Source: Prado023 sp963753075
GTDB lineage: Bacteria > Actinomycetota > Actinomycetes > S36-B12 > CAIYMF01
Direction of reading: 5' to 3'
DNA: 64,000 nucleotides
NCBI GenBank assembly: GCA_963753075.1
Contig: CAVWAR010000002.1
Span: forward strand, 558,001-622,000
Below the pieces are notes generated by a model. It was not told the DNA's origin and did not search any database. It worked only from the letters and a program-made list of their open reading frames with translations. Below are positions 26,895 to 36,087 of this stretch, one piece after another. Every line of letters begins with the position of its first letter. Positions within the stretch are counted from its first letter, which is position 1. The translations under genes were made by a program, and so were the position numbers.

Positions 26895-29186
26895 ATGCCT
26901 TCTGAGAACGAGCCGTCGAGCGCTGTGCGCGCTGAGCAGCCGGTCGTGGGGGCCATGTACGAGCGTCTCGACGAGTTGACCGAGCGGGCATCCCGCGACC
27001 TGGCCCGGGCCAAGCGCGCGCCCACTGCGGGAACGCCTGCCGCTCAGGTCGAGCGTGAGGCGATGGTCCGGGCGTACAACGAACGGCTGGGGGCGCTGGT
27101 CTCTGCCGAACGCAGGCTCTGCTTCGGGCGCATCGACTACTCGGCCGGCGGCAGGCCTGTGTACATCGGGCGTCTGAGCCTGGCCGACGAGAGCCAGAGT
27201 CTGCTGCTCACCGACTGGCGGGCTCCGGCAGCCGAGCCCTTCTACCGGGCGACGACGGCGACCCCGATGGGGGTGGCCCGTCGCCGACACATCCTGCTGA
27301 CCGGGCGCGGGGTGACCGCCGTCGAGGACGACGTGCTCGACCTCGATGCCGTGGCCGACGGCTCGTCATTCGAGGGCAACGGGGCGCTGATGGCTGCCCT
27401 CGCCGCCCGCCGGACGGGTCGGATGGGCGACATCGTCGCGACCATCCAGGCCGAGCAGGACCGCATCATCAGGGCGCCGATGCCCGGCATCCTGGTCGTC
27501 GAGGGCGGCCCCGGCTGCGGCAAGACCGTGGTCGGGCTGCACCGGGCCGCATACCTGCTCTACACGCACCGCGACCAGATCGCGCGCAGCGGCGTTCTGG
27601 TGGTCGGGCCGAACCCACTGTTCCTGCGCTACATCAGCCAGGTGCTCCCCGGGCTGGGGGAGTCCAGTGCTGTGCTGGCCACACCCGCGCAGCTCTATCC
27701 CGGCGTCGAGGGCGTCCCGGAGGCGTCGGACTCGGTGGCGGTGATCAAGGGCGATGTGCGGATGTCCGACGTGGTCGCCGCAGCGGTCCGCAACCGGCAG
27801 CGGGTCCCGGAGTCTGCACGCTCTCTCATCGTCGCCGGGACCCGGGTCACGATGACCCCGGCCATGGTGACGGCGGCTCGCGATCGGGCTCGAGCGTCCC
27901 GCAAGCCGCACAACCGAGCTCGGCTCACCTTCGTCGTGTCCCTGCTCGACCGCCTCGCCAGCGCGCTCGCCCAGGCAAGGGGCGTCGATCCGGACTCCAA
28001 CCGAGAGATCCTGATCGGTGACCTGCGCGACAGCCCTGACGTGCGCCGCGAGATCAACCTGTGCTGGATGCCGCTGACGCCGGAGCGGCTCATCGGCGAC
28101 CTCTGGGCCGACCCCTCCAGGCTGGCCGCGGCCGGACCGAGGCTGTCGCCCCGTGAGCGCGAGCGGCTGGCCAGGCCCGTGGGCGAGCCCTGGACCGTCA
28201 GCGATGTGCCCCTGCTCGATGAGGCCGCCGAGCTGCTGGGCGAGGACGACGAGCCCGCCCGTAGAGCCGCTGCCGTCGCTGCATCCGAGCGGGCGACCGA
28301 GGAGGAGTACGCCCGTGGCGTGCTGGAGATGACCGGGGTGGCCGGGCTGACAGCAGGTGCCCTGATCGACCGCTATGCAGGGCACTCCCAGGAACGACGC
28401 TCGGTCGTCGACGCGGCGCTGGCCGACCGAACGTGGGTGTTCGGCCACGTGGTCGTCGACGAGGCCCAGGAGCTGTCCCCGATGCAGTGGCGACTGCTGC
28501 TGCGTCGGTGCCCGAGCCGGTCGATGACCGTGGTCGGGGACCTTGCCCAGGCGGGATCCTCGGCCGCGCCGCGCACCTGGGCTGATGTGTTCGATCGGGT
28601 GGCTCCCGGCCGATGGTCGGTCCAGCCGTTGACGGTCAACTACCGGACACCAGCCCCGATGATGGAGTTGGCCACGCGAGTCCTGGCTGCCACCGGAAGC
28701 CCGGTCGTGGCGCCCTCGTCGGTCCGCGAGGGCTCAGACCCGCGGATGGTCAGCGTCACGCCTGCGGAGCCACGCGGGAGCCGAGATGCCGACGCAAGGA
28801 CATCCGACGGACGACCCAAGGGCGTCGTGCCGGCGCTGGCCGCCGCCGCCCGGATCGAGCTCGACCGGTGGATCACCGAGGAGGGGCGCACCGCAGTGGT
28901 CGTTCCGCGGTCATTGCGCGATCCGTTTGTCCGTTCGTTGGCCGACGACCTGGACCGCGGGACCCTGGGCGTGGGCAGCTCCGCGCTCGACAGCAGGGTC
29001 AGTGTCCTGACCGTCGCTGAGGCCAAGGGCCTCGAGTTCGACCAGGTGATCGTCGTGGAGCCGGCTGCCATGCTGGCCGACTCCCCGCGCGGTGGTCACG
29101 ACCTCTACGTGGCGCTGACCAGGGCCACCCAGGAGCTGGTCGTCCTGCATGCCGAGGGCCTGCCCGCGGGGTTCCAGGCTGACTGA
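26895..29186 (+). CDS. helR: UvrD-like helicase, HelR/HelD type RNA polymerase-recycling ATPase
   Basis: 763 residues. An N-terminal coiled coil (ERLDELTERASRDLARAK) is followed by the HelD-specific TDWRAPAAEPFYRAT near residue 107. Walker A is GGPGCGKTVVGLHR at about 203, Walker B is VVVDEAQELSPMQW at about 520, and motifs TVNYRTPAPMMEL and VLTVAEAKGLEFDQV close the SF1 core. HelD/HelR binds RNA polymerase, ejects stalled complexes and, in actinobacteria, can free polymerase from rifampicin. The identification rests on the DWRAP motif and on the length; a DNA-repair helicase is less likely. The start is set by the leaderless -10 box. Confidence 0.82.
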   Translation: MPSENEPSSAVRAEQPVVGAMYERLDELTERASRDLARAKRAPTAGTPAAQVEREAMVRAYNERLGALVSAERRLCFGRIDYSAGGRPVYIGRLSLADESQSLLLTDWRAPAAEPFYRATTATPMGVARRRHILLTGRGVTAVEDDVLDLDAVADGSSFEGNGALMAALAARRTGRMGDIVATIQAEQDRIIRAPMPGILVVEGGPGCGKTVVGLHRAAYLLYTHRDQIARSGVLVVGPNPLFLRYISQVLPGLGESSAVLATPAQLYPGVEGVPEASDSVAVIKGDVRMSDVVAAAVRNRQRVPESARSLIVAGTRVTMTPAMVTAARDRARASRKPHNRARLTFVVSLLDRLASALAQARGVDPDSNREILIGDLRDSPDVRREINLCWMPLTPERLIGDLWADPSRLAAAGPRLSPRERERLARPVGEPWTVSDVPLLDEAAELLGEDDEPARRAAAVAASERATEEEYARGVLEMTGVAGLTAGALIDRYAGHSQERRSVVDAALADRTWVFGHVVVDEAQELSPMQWRLLLRRCPSRSMTVVGDLAQAGSSAAPRTWADVFDRVAPGRWSVQPLTVNYRTPAPMMELATRVLAATGSPVVAPSSVREGSDPRMVSVTPAEPRGSRDADARTSDGRPKGVVPALAAAARIELDRWITEEGRTAVVVPRSLRDPFVRSLADDLDRGTLGVGSSALDSRVSVLTVAEAKGLEFDQVIVVEPAAMLADSPRGGHDLYVALTRATQELVVLHAEGLPAGFQAD

Positions 29187-29200
29187 TCACCCGCCGGCCC

Positions 29201-29854
29201 TCACTCCGGCGTGTGGCCCGTGACGTTGTCGGCCAACCACTCGACAAGTGGGCGGGCCCGCCGCCACGCGGTGCGGACCTTCGTGAATGCCTTCCCGCTC
29301 CCGAGCCATTCCTCGTCGTAGGGGTAGGTCACCGACACCAGCACCGTGCGATGCCGCAACAGGTCGAGGTCGGGGTGGTCAGCAGCGATGCCCCGGGGCT
29401 TGGTCTTGAGGACATCTCCGCCCAACTCCAGGTCGGTCCGGCGCAGCCCCGCGAGGATCGCGCGCAGATCCGGGACCGTGGCGCCCTCATCGATGGCGGT
29501 GCGATAGCGCGCGACCTGCTCGCCGGACGAGTCGTACCACCCGGCCCCGACCATCAGCCCTCCAGAGCTGACCTGCAGGTAGTAGCCACATGCGGGACCG
29601 GCCTGCACGTAGCCGCCCTGGTGTTCCTTGTACGGGCTCTTGTCGGCACTGAAGCGGACATCGCGGTAGGGCCTGAACAATCGGCCAGCCCCGAACTCCG
29701 GCTCGAGCTCGTCGAGCAGTTCATGCATCGGTGCGGCCACGGAGGCTTCGTACCGTGTCTTGTTGTCCGCCCAGAACGCCTTGGAGTTGTCCAACTCGAG
29801 GTCGGCGTAGAAGGTGAACGCATCGGCAGGGAATCCCGCGAACTTGGTTGCCAT
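29201..29854 (-). CDS. DUF2461 family protein
   Basis: 217 residues. FPADAFTFYADLELDNSKAFW near the start and RPYRDVRFSADKSPYKEH in the middle are the family marks (TIGR02453); PRGIAADHPDLDLLRHRT follows. The function is unknown. The ATG at 29854 lies 6 nt after a leftward TACCGT box and has no ribosome site, so a leaderless transcript is likely. It converges on the helicase gene with 14 bp between the stops, and lies just past the end of the GGDEF-EAL gene on the same strand. Confidence 0.85.
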   Translation of the reverse strand: MATKFAGFPADAFTFYADLELDNSKAFWADNKTRYEASVAAPMHELLDELEPEFGAGRLFRPYRDVRFSADKSPYKEHQGGYVQAGPACGYYLQVSSGGLMVGAGWYDSSGEQVARYRTAIDEGATVPDLRAILAGLRRTDLELGGDVLKTKPRGIAADHPDLDLLRHRTVLVSVTYPYDEEWLGSGKAFTKVRTAWRRARPLVEWLADNVTGHTPE

Positions 29855-29860
29855 GGACAC

Positions 29861-29866
29861 ACGGTA
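29861..29866 (-). promoter_or_regulatory. -10 box, leaderless promoter of the DUF2461 gene
   Basis: Leftward TACCGT stands 6 nt before ATG 29854; no Shine-Dalgarno sequence is visible. Confidence 0.5.
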
Positions 29867-29982
29867 GGCACAGGCCTGCGAACGTGACAGCCTGAATGCG
29901 ACATCTGTGGATGAGAAGCGGTCTGCGCGGGCAGCGGCCCTCGAGCCACCCCCGGCCCAGCAGCAGCCGCGGACGGCGGTGG

Positions 29983-32622
29983 CTACTGGAGGCTGATCGA
30001 CCGGCCGGCGGCCAGGGCTGCCTCGGCGGGGATGTCCCGGCCGAGGTGGCGGTCTCGGATCCGGTCCGTGGCCTGGGTGACCGTCTCGGCCGGCGACGCG
30101 ATGAACCCCTGGTAGAAGTCGCACCCCGCCCCTGTCAGGATGCGCAGCTGGCCGGGTGTCTCGACGCCCTCGGCCAGGACCCGCATGCCCAGGGCATGGC
30201 CGATCCGCACGATCCCCTCGGCCAGGGCCCGTGTCCGTGGATCGCGCTCGATGTCGCGGACGAAGACCCGGTCCACCTTGAGCTCGTCGACCGGGAACTT
30301 CGCGAGGTAGGCAAGGGAGGAGTAGCCGGTGCCGAAGTCGTCCAGCGAGATCCGCACCCCGAGGGCGCGCAATCGGGCCAGGGCCTCGGTCGCGGCCGCG
30401 GGATCATCGATGAGGGCGCCCTCGGTGACCTCCAGGGTCAACGAGGTGGCAGGCAGGCGGGATCGCAGCAGCGCGCTGCGGACGATGTCCAGGAGGCCGG
30501 GATCGATCAGCTGGTGCGGTGAGAGGTTGACCGCCACGGAGAAGTCCGGGCCGCTGAAGGGGGCCCATTCGGCTGCTTGCTGGCAGGCCTGGGTCAGCAC
30601 CCAGGCCCCGATCGTGAGGATCGCGCCCGACTCCTCAGCGATGGCGATGAACTCCGCGGGGCTGATGTCACCGGCCTCGGGGTGCCGCCAGCGCATGAGG
30701 GCCTCGACCCCCACCTGCCGGCCGTCGAGGCAACGGAACTGCGGCTGGTAGGCCACGGAGATCTCGCCGCGGTCCAGCGCGTGGTTCAACCATGACGAGA
30801 TCTGCACCCGCCGACCGACGTCAGCGCGCAGCCCCTCGTCGTAGGCCACGATGCTGTTGCGACCGCGGGACTTGGCCCGGTACATCGCCGTGTCGGCGGC
30901 ACGCAGCAGGTTCGCGGCCGCATCACGGCCGGGCTCAGTGTCGGCCGACAGCGCCGTGCCGATGTTGACCCCGAAGTAGAGCTCACGATCGTCGAGGGAC
31001 AGCGGGGCGGTGATCACCCGGGCGAGGTCGCCGGCCAGCCGGGCCAGCTCAGCGCGGTCGCGGACGTCGGGGACGATCAGGACGAACTCGTCCCCGGCCA
31101 GCCGGCCGATGATCGAGGCTGCCCTGAAGCTGCTCAGCCGCGCGGCCATCTGCACGAGCACCTGGTCGCCGGCCTCATGGCCGAGCGTGTCGTTGACGTC
31201 CTTGAACCGGTCGAGGTCGACGATGACCGCCCCCACCGGGCGGCCACTGACGATCGAGCGGGCCAGCGTGGGCTCCAGGTCCTGTTCCACCCGGCGGCGG
31301 GTCCGCAGCCCGGTGAGCGGGTCATGGCTCGCCTGGTGCGACATCTGCCGCTCCATCAGCTTGCGGGTCGTGATGTCAGTATGTGTCGAGAACGCCCCAC
31401 CCTGGGCTCCCGGCATCGGGGCGATCGACACCATGTAGGCACGGGGGGAGCCATCGGCACCGGTGACGTCGTAGTCCCACTCGAACGTTGTCGCCCGACC
31501 GGCCAGGACCGCCTCGAGACCGGCGGCGACGGCCGCGGCGTCCTCCGAGGCCCGGGACGCCCGGCGCATCACGGCGACGTAGTCGGCGCCGATCCCCACC
31601 TCCTCGGGGTCCACGCCGCCCAGCCGCGCGTCAGCCGTCCACGCGGAGTTGACCGCGACGATCCGTCCGTCCCGGTCGAACACCGCAGTCATCGCCCGGG
31701 AGGCGTCGAGCAGGGCCTGCATCCGCCGCTCGTTCTCGGCCTTCGCGGCCTCCGCCTCGATCAGGCTGGAGACATCGCGGTTGATCGACACCGCACCGCG
31801 CAGCCGGCCGTCCTCGACGATCGAGGCGATCGAGACGTCGGCGTGCAGGACCCGTCCATGCAGGGTGCGCTGCCGGACCCGGCCCGTCCAACTGCCCTTG
31901 TTGATCAGGCTGATGGCCGGTCCACCGGTGCCTTGGCTGGCGGGCCCGTACTCGGTGGTGATCAGCTCGTCGAGCTTGTTGCCCAGGGCCTCACGCTCGC
32001 TGATCCCATACATACGCTCGGCCCCGGCGTTCCACAGGATCACCTCGCGGTCGCGGGAGAAGCCGATGATCGCGTCGGGCATCGCATCGACGACCAGGCT
32101 GGACTGGCGCATCTGGGTCAGCGCGGTGGCGGTGTCCAGGAATGTCGTCAGGTGTGCGGCCACCTGTGCCTGCTCTGCGAGCTCGGCGGTGCTCATCCGC
32201 TCGTCGGCGTTCAACCGGGCGGTCACCAGCAGCCCCAGGGCCCGGTCGCCGGCGATCAGGGGAGTGATCCCCATCGTCGCGATGCCCAGGCGCTCCAGCT
32301 GGTCGGCCCACGCGGGGCGCGACTCACCGAAGGCCAACCCCTCGATCCCCAGGACCGCGTTCTGCCCGGAGTCCAGTGCCGTGCTGAACGGGCTGTCGGG
32401 ACCGTCGAGTGCGACTGCCTCCAGTGCAGCGGCCACGACGTCGCGCCGAGTGGTGTCGTCGTCGTGCAGGGCGCCGAGGCGGACCCGGCCGGATTGGCGC
32501 ACCAGTACGGCAGCGCTGCTCGCGGTGGTGATCGCCGCGACCTGCGCTCCGAGCTCCATGATCGCGACCACGTCGTGGGAGGAGCGCGACATCCGGGCCA
32601 GGTAGCTCGGCATCTGCTGCAT
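29983..32622 (-). CDS. PAS-GGDEF-EAL cyclic-di-GMP signalling protein
   Basis: 879 residues, no membrane helix. A GAF-like region (about 15-170) is followed by two PAS domains (about 195-310 and 315-440), a GGDEF domain with AGDEF at about 508, and an EAL domain from about 630 with VEALMRWRHPE, NLSPHQL, EVTEGALI, DDFGTGYSSLAYL, DRVFV and EGVET. Both catalytic sets look intact, so it may both make and break c-di-GMP, with sensing through the N-terminal domains. ATG 32622 follows a GGGAGGG ribosome site. No partner receptor gene is adjacent. Confidence 0.9.
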   Translation of the reverse strand: MQQMPSYLARMSRSSHDVVAIMELGAQVAAITTASSAAVLVRQSGRVRLGALHDDDTTRRDVVAAALEAVALDGPDSPFSTALDSGQNAVLGIEGLAFGESRPAWADQLERLGIATMGITPLIAGDRALGLLVTARLNADERMSTAELAEQAQVAAHLTTFLDTATALTQMRQSSLVVDAMPDAIIGFSRDREVILWNAGAERMYGISEREALGNKLDELITTEYGPASQGTGGPAISLINKGSWTGRVRQRTLHGRVLHADVSIASIVEDGRLRGAVSINRDVSSLIEAEAAKAENERRMQALLDASRAMTAVFDRDGRIVAVNSAWTADARLGGVDPEEVGIGADYVAVMRRASRASEDAAAVAAGLEAVLAGRATTFEWDYDVTGADGSPRAYMVSIAPMPGAQGGAFSTHTDITTRKLMERQMSHQASHDPLTGLRTRRRVEQDLEPTLARSIVSGRPVGAVIVDLDRFKDVNDTLGHEAGDQVLVQMAARLSSFRAASIIGRLAGDEFVLIVPDVRDRAELARLAGDLARVITAPLSLDDRELYFGVNIGTALSADTEPGRDAAANLLRAADTAMYRAKSRGRNSIVAYDEGLRADVGRRVQISSWLNHALDRGEISVAYQPQFRCLDGRQVGVEALMRWRHPEAGDISPAEFIAIAEESGAILTIGAWVLTQACQQAAEWAPFSGPDFSVAVNLSPHQLIDPGLLDIVRSALLRSRLPATSLTLEVTEGALIDDPAAATEALARLRALGVRISLDDFGTGYSSLAYLAKFPVDELKVDRVFVRDIERDPRTRALAEGIVRIGHALGMRVLAEGVETPGQLRILTGAGCDFYQGFIASPAETVTQATDRIRDRHLGRDIPAEAALAAGRSISLQ

Positions 32623-32738
32623 CGCCACCCTCCCGCCTGGAGATCCTCGGAGAGCGCGTTCACGCCCTGGAGTCACATTCGGCCGAAAGGGTGATCCTCT
32701 TTAACCCAGCCGACCGCCCCCCACGGGGCAGGCTAGCC

Positions 32739-33239
32739 TCAGTGGTGGTCGCTGGGCACGTATCTCGCCTGCGAGTCGCGGATCTCCGCCTCGGCGCCGG
32801 CTCGGCCCTCCCAGGTGGCGCCCTCAACCGACTTGCCGGGTTCGAGGTCCTTGTAGACCTCGAAGAAGTGCTGGATCTCAAGGCGGTCGAACTCGGGCAG
32901 GTGGTGGATGTCGCGGATGTGGTCCGCGCGCGGGTCACCCGCCACGACGCAGACGACCTTGTCGTCGCCGCCGGCCTCGTCGCTCATCCGGAACATGCCG
33001 ATCGCCCGGCACTCGATGATGCAGCCCGGGAAGGTCGGCTCCTCGAGCAGGACCAGGGCATCGAGGGGGTCGCTGTCGAGCCCGAGGGTGTCGTCGATGA
33101 ACCCGTAGTCGTGCGGATACCTGGTGGCGGTGAACAGGCGGCGGTCCAGGCGGATCTGGCCCGTGCGGTGGTCCACCTCGTACTTGTTCCGGCTGCCAGC
33201 GGGGATCTCGATCACCACGTCGAATGTCAGCGGGTCCAC
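32739..33239 (-). CDS. ppa: Inorganic pyrophosphatase
   Basis: 166 residues, family I soluble enzyme. FDVVIEIPAGSRNKYEVDH opens it; the metal-binding triad is in LDSDPLDALVLLE, preceded by YPHDYGFIDDTLG, and AGDPRADHIRDIHHLPE follows. It hydrolyses PPi and pulls biosynthetic reactions forward. GTG 33239 has GGAGG with a short spacer. A TAGGGT box about 45 nt upstream, reading leftward, may be its -10. The divergent neighbour is the penicillin-acylase-like gene. Confidence 0.96.
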   Translation of the reverse strand: MDPLTFDVVIEIPAGSRNKYEVDHRTGQIRLDRRLFTATRYPHDYGFIDDTLGLDSDPLDALVLLEEPTFPGCIIECRAIGMFRMSDEAGGDDKVVCVVAGDPRADHIRDIHHLPEFDRLEIQHFFEVYKDLEPGKSVEGATWEGRAGAEAEIRDSQARYVPSDHH

Positions 33240-33328
33240 ATCGCCTCCAGGGTCAGCACGTCCAGTGCGGGTGCCCCCGACCCTACAGTGATCGGGAGCT
33301 CGATCCCCCGTCGCGGGGCGGTGCTCGC

Positions 33329-33334
33329 TACCGT
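33329..33334 (+). promoter_or_regulatory. -10 box, leaderless promoter of the penicillin acylase-like gene
   Basis: TACCGT ends 6 nt before ATG 33341. No ribosome site is visible upstream. Confidence 0.55.
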
Positions 33335-33340
33335 GCTCCC

Positions 33341-36085
33341 ATGCGGCTTCTGGGCAAGATCCTCGTGGGGATCCTCGTGCTCGTCCTTGTCGTGGGGGTC
33401 GGTTTCGCCGGCTGGTTCACCTGGATGGTGCGCCGCTCCTACCCACAGACCTCCGGATCGATCGACGTGGCCGGGCTCTCAGCGCCGGTCACGGTCCTAC
33501 GCGACCCCAACGGCATCCCCAACATCTATGCCGACACCACGCAGGACCTGTTCTTTGCACAGGGCTACGTGCACGCGCAGGACCGCTTCTGGCAGATGGA
33601 CTTCAACCGGCATGTCACGGCCGGTCGGATCTCCGAGCTCGTCGGTGAGAGCCAGCTGGACACCGACACGTACCTGCGGACGATGGGATGGCGCCGGATC
33701 GCCGAACAGGAGTGGGCCCTGGCGACCGGGGAGAGCCGCACGGTCCTGCAGTCCTACGCCGACGGTGTGAACGCCTACATCGCCGATCGTTCCCCGACCC
33801 AGCTCGGGCTGGAGTACCTGCTGCTGCGCACCACCGGCGGCGCCGGGCCGATCGAGCCGTGGACACCGGTCGACACGCTGGCGTGGGCCAAGGCCGTCGC
33901 CTGGGACCTGCGCGGCAATGCCGAGGACGAGGTCAACCGTGTCCAGTACGCCCGGGCGGTGGGGGGCCCGCGCGCCCAGCAGCTCTACCCGGATTACTCC
34001 TACGACCAGTATCCCGTGATCGTCGAGGAGGGGACCGTCGTCGACGGGCAGTTCGATTCCGAGGTCCCGGCGCCGAACGGCCGGATCGGCGGTGGGTGCA
34101 TCGGGAGCCCGTGCCCGCTGCCAGGCAGGGTCCCGCGGATCGAGGCGGCCGAGGAGGCCCTGCTCGGGCTGGGCCGTGGGTCGGCGGCGCAGCTCGGGAT
34201 GACCGCGATGGCGCAACTCACCGCCGACGCCCTCGATGCCGTCGATCCGTCCCTGACGGGGCTGGCCCGGATCGAGGCGAAGATCGACGCGCTGATCGGG
34301 CCCTCGGGTGCCGGGATCGGGTCGAACTCCTGGGCCGTCGGCCCGCAGCTGTCCGCGACCGGCGCTGCCCTGCTGGCCAACGACCCGCACCTCGGCCCAG
34401 CGATGCCCTCGGTCTGGTACCAGATCGGCATGCATTGCACCGAGCTCTCGGACGCATGCGGGTACGACTTCTCCGGGCTGGGCTTCCCCGGGGTTCCCGC
34501 GGTCCTGTCCGGGCACAACCTGCGCGCCGGCTGGGCGGTGACGAACCTGGGCCCCGACGTCACAGACCTTGTGCTTGAGCAGATCGATGAGACCGGCTAC
34601 TTCGTCGATGGGGAGCATCGACCGTTCACGGTGATCGAGGACGTGATCAAGGTCGCCGGCGGCCCTGATGTGCCGATCACGATCCGCTCGACCGAGCACG
34701 GGCCGCTGATGAGTGACGTGGGCGAGACCGAGCAGGAGATCGCCGAGACCGCTCCGGTACCGCCCGATGCACCCCCGGCTGGGCGGGGCTACGGCGTCGC
34801 GTACCGGTGGACCGCGCTGGAGCCGGGTCGGCTCTTCGAGTCGGTCCTCGGCCTGGTGAGGATGAACGATTGGGACGACTTCCGTGCTGCCGCAGCCGAC
34901 TGGAACGTGCCGGCGCAGAACCTCGCCTACGCCGACGTCGACGGCAACATCGGCTATCAGACACCGGGCCAGATCCCGATCCGATCGGGGTACTCGGGCA
35001 AGTACCCGGTCCCCGGCTGGGACTCGGACTTCGACTGGACAGGCTTCATCGAGTTCGACGCGCTGCCGTCGATGTACAACCCCGACAGCGGGTTGGTCAT
35101 CACCGCGAACAACGCGGCCATCGGCCGGCAGTACCCCTACCTGATCACTGATGACTGGGGCTCCGGGCAGCGGGCCAACAGGATCACGGATCTACTGGAT
35201 CAGGCCACGGCCGGAGGAGCCAAGGTTGACGCGGACACGATGTCCGCGATCCAGCTGGACACGTACAACACGAACGCTGCCACCCTCGTGCCCCGGATGC
35301 AGTCGACTGTCGCTGGCCTGGACGAGCAGACTGCCGAAGCCTTCGCGCTGTTCGACGGCTGGGACTTCCACGATGATGTCGACTCGGCGGCCAGCGCGTA
35401 CTTCAACGCCTTCTGGCGCAACCTGCAGTACCCCGTCTTCAATGACGAGCTCGGACCGGACGCACGTTCCGATGGCTCGGGGCGATGGTGGGTCGTCGTG
35501 GACCAGTTGTGGGAGCAACCGGACGACCCGTGGTGGGACGACACGGCGTCGCCGACTGTCGAGGCCCGGGACGCCACCGTCGCGGCGGCCCTGACGGCGG
35601 CCGCCCAGGAGCTGAACGACCGGTTCGGCGCCGACACCGCCGACTGGTCCTGGGGCCAGATGCACACCCTTGAGGTCGTCGCGAACCCGTTCGGCGCCTC
35701 AGGCATCGCCCCGATCGAATGGCTGTTCAACCGAGGCCCGGTCGAGCTCGGCGGCGGCAAGAGCATCGTGAACGCCATCGGCTGGGACGCATCGGTCTCC
35801 TGCGAGGGCGAGGATGCCGAGGACTACGACTGCGCCGACGCCCCCGCGGTCCAGCCGGCCTACGAGGTCAACTGGATCCCGAGCTTCAGGTCGATCACCG
35901 ACTTCGCTGACATGGACAGGTCGACCTGGGTGCACCTGACCGGAGCCAGCGGGCACACCTTCCACAAGCACTACGACGACCAGCTGGAGCTGTGGGCGAC
36001 GGGCCGGACGCTGCCCTGGGCGTTCACGTCCGCCACGGTCGAGGCAGCGGCTGCGGACACCCTCACACTTCAGCCGGCGCAGTAG
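33341..36085 (+). CDS. Penicillin acylase family (Ntn-hydrolase) enzyme
   Basis: 914 residues. One N-terminal membrane anchor or signal (GKILVGILVLVLVVGVGFAG) is followed by the alpha chain with RDPNGIPNIYADT and FAQGYVHAQDRFWQMD. The autoprocessing site is GIGSNSWAVGPQ, where Ser328 should become the N-terminal nucleophile of the beta chain; LLANDPHLG follows. The family cleaves amides of penicillins, acyl-homoserine lactones and related compounds; substrate unknown. Two Cys pairs in the spacer and C-terminal part suggest an oxidising, extracytoplasmic place. It lies 2 bp before dacB, so a cell-wall setting is likely. Confidence 0.9.
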   Translation: MRLLGKILVGILVLVLVVGVGFAGWFTWMVRRSYPQTSGSIDVAGLSAPVTVLRDPNGIPNIYADTTQDLFFAQGYVHAQDRFWQMDFNRHVTAGRISELVGESQLDTDTYLRTMGWRRIAEQEWALATGESRTVLQSYADGVNAYIADRSPTQLGLEYLLLRTTGGAGPIEPWTPVDTLAWAKAVAWDLRGNAEDEVNRVQYARAVGGPRAQQLYPDYSYDQYPVIVEEGTVVDGQFDSEVPAPNGRIGGGCIGSPCPLPGRVPRIEAAEEALLGLGRGSAAQLGMTAMAQLTADALDAVDPSLTGLARIEAKIDALIGPSGAGIGSNSWAVGPQLSATGAALLANDPHLGPAMPSVWYQIGMHCTELSDACGYDFSGLGFPGVPAVLSGHNLRAGWAVTNLGPDVTDLVLEQIDETGYFVDGEHRPFTVIEDVIKVAGGPDVPITIRSTEHGPLMSDVGETEQEIAETAPVPPDAPPAGRGYGVAYRWTALEPGRLFESVLGLVRMNDWDDFRAAAADWNVPAQNLAYADVDGNIGYQTPGQIPIRSGYSGKYPVPGWDSDFDWTGFIEFDALPSMYNPDSGLVITANNAAIGRQYPYLITDDWGSGQRANRITDLLDQATAGGAKVDADTMSAIQLDTYNTNAATLVPRMQSTVAGLDEQTAEAFALFDGWDFHDDVDSAASAYFNAFWRNLQYPVFNDELGPDARSDGSGRWWVVVDQLWEQPDDPWWDDTASPTVEARDATVAAALTAAAQELNDRFGADTADWSWGQMHTLEVVANPFGASGIAPIEWLFNRGPVELGGGKSIVNAIGWDASVSCEGEDAEDYDCADAPAVQPAYEVNWIPSFRSITDFADMDRSTWVHLTGASGHTFHKHYDDQLELWATGRTLPWAFTSATVEAAAADTLTLQPAQ

Positions 36086-36087
36086 CG

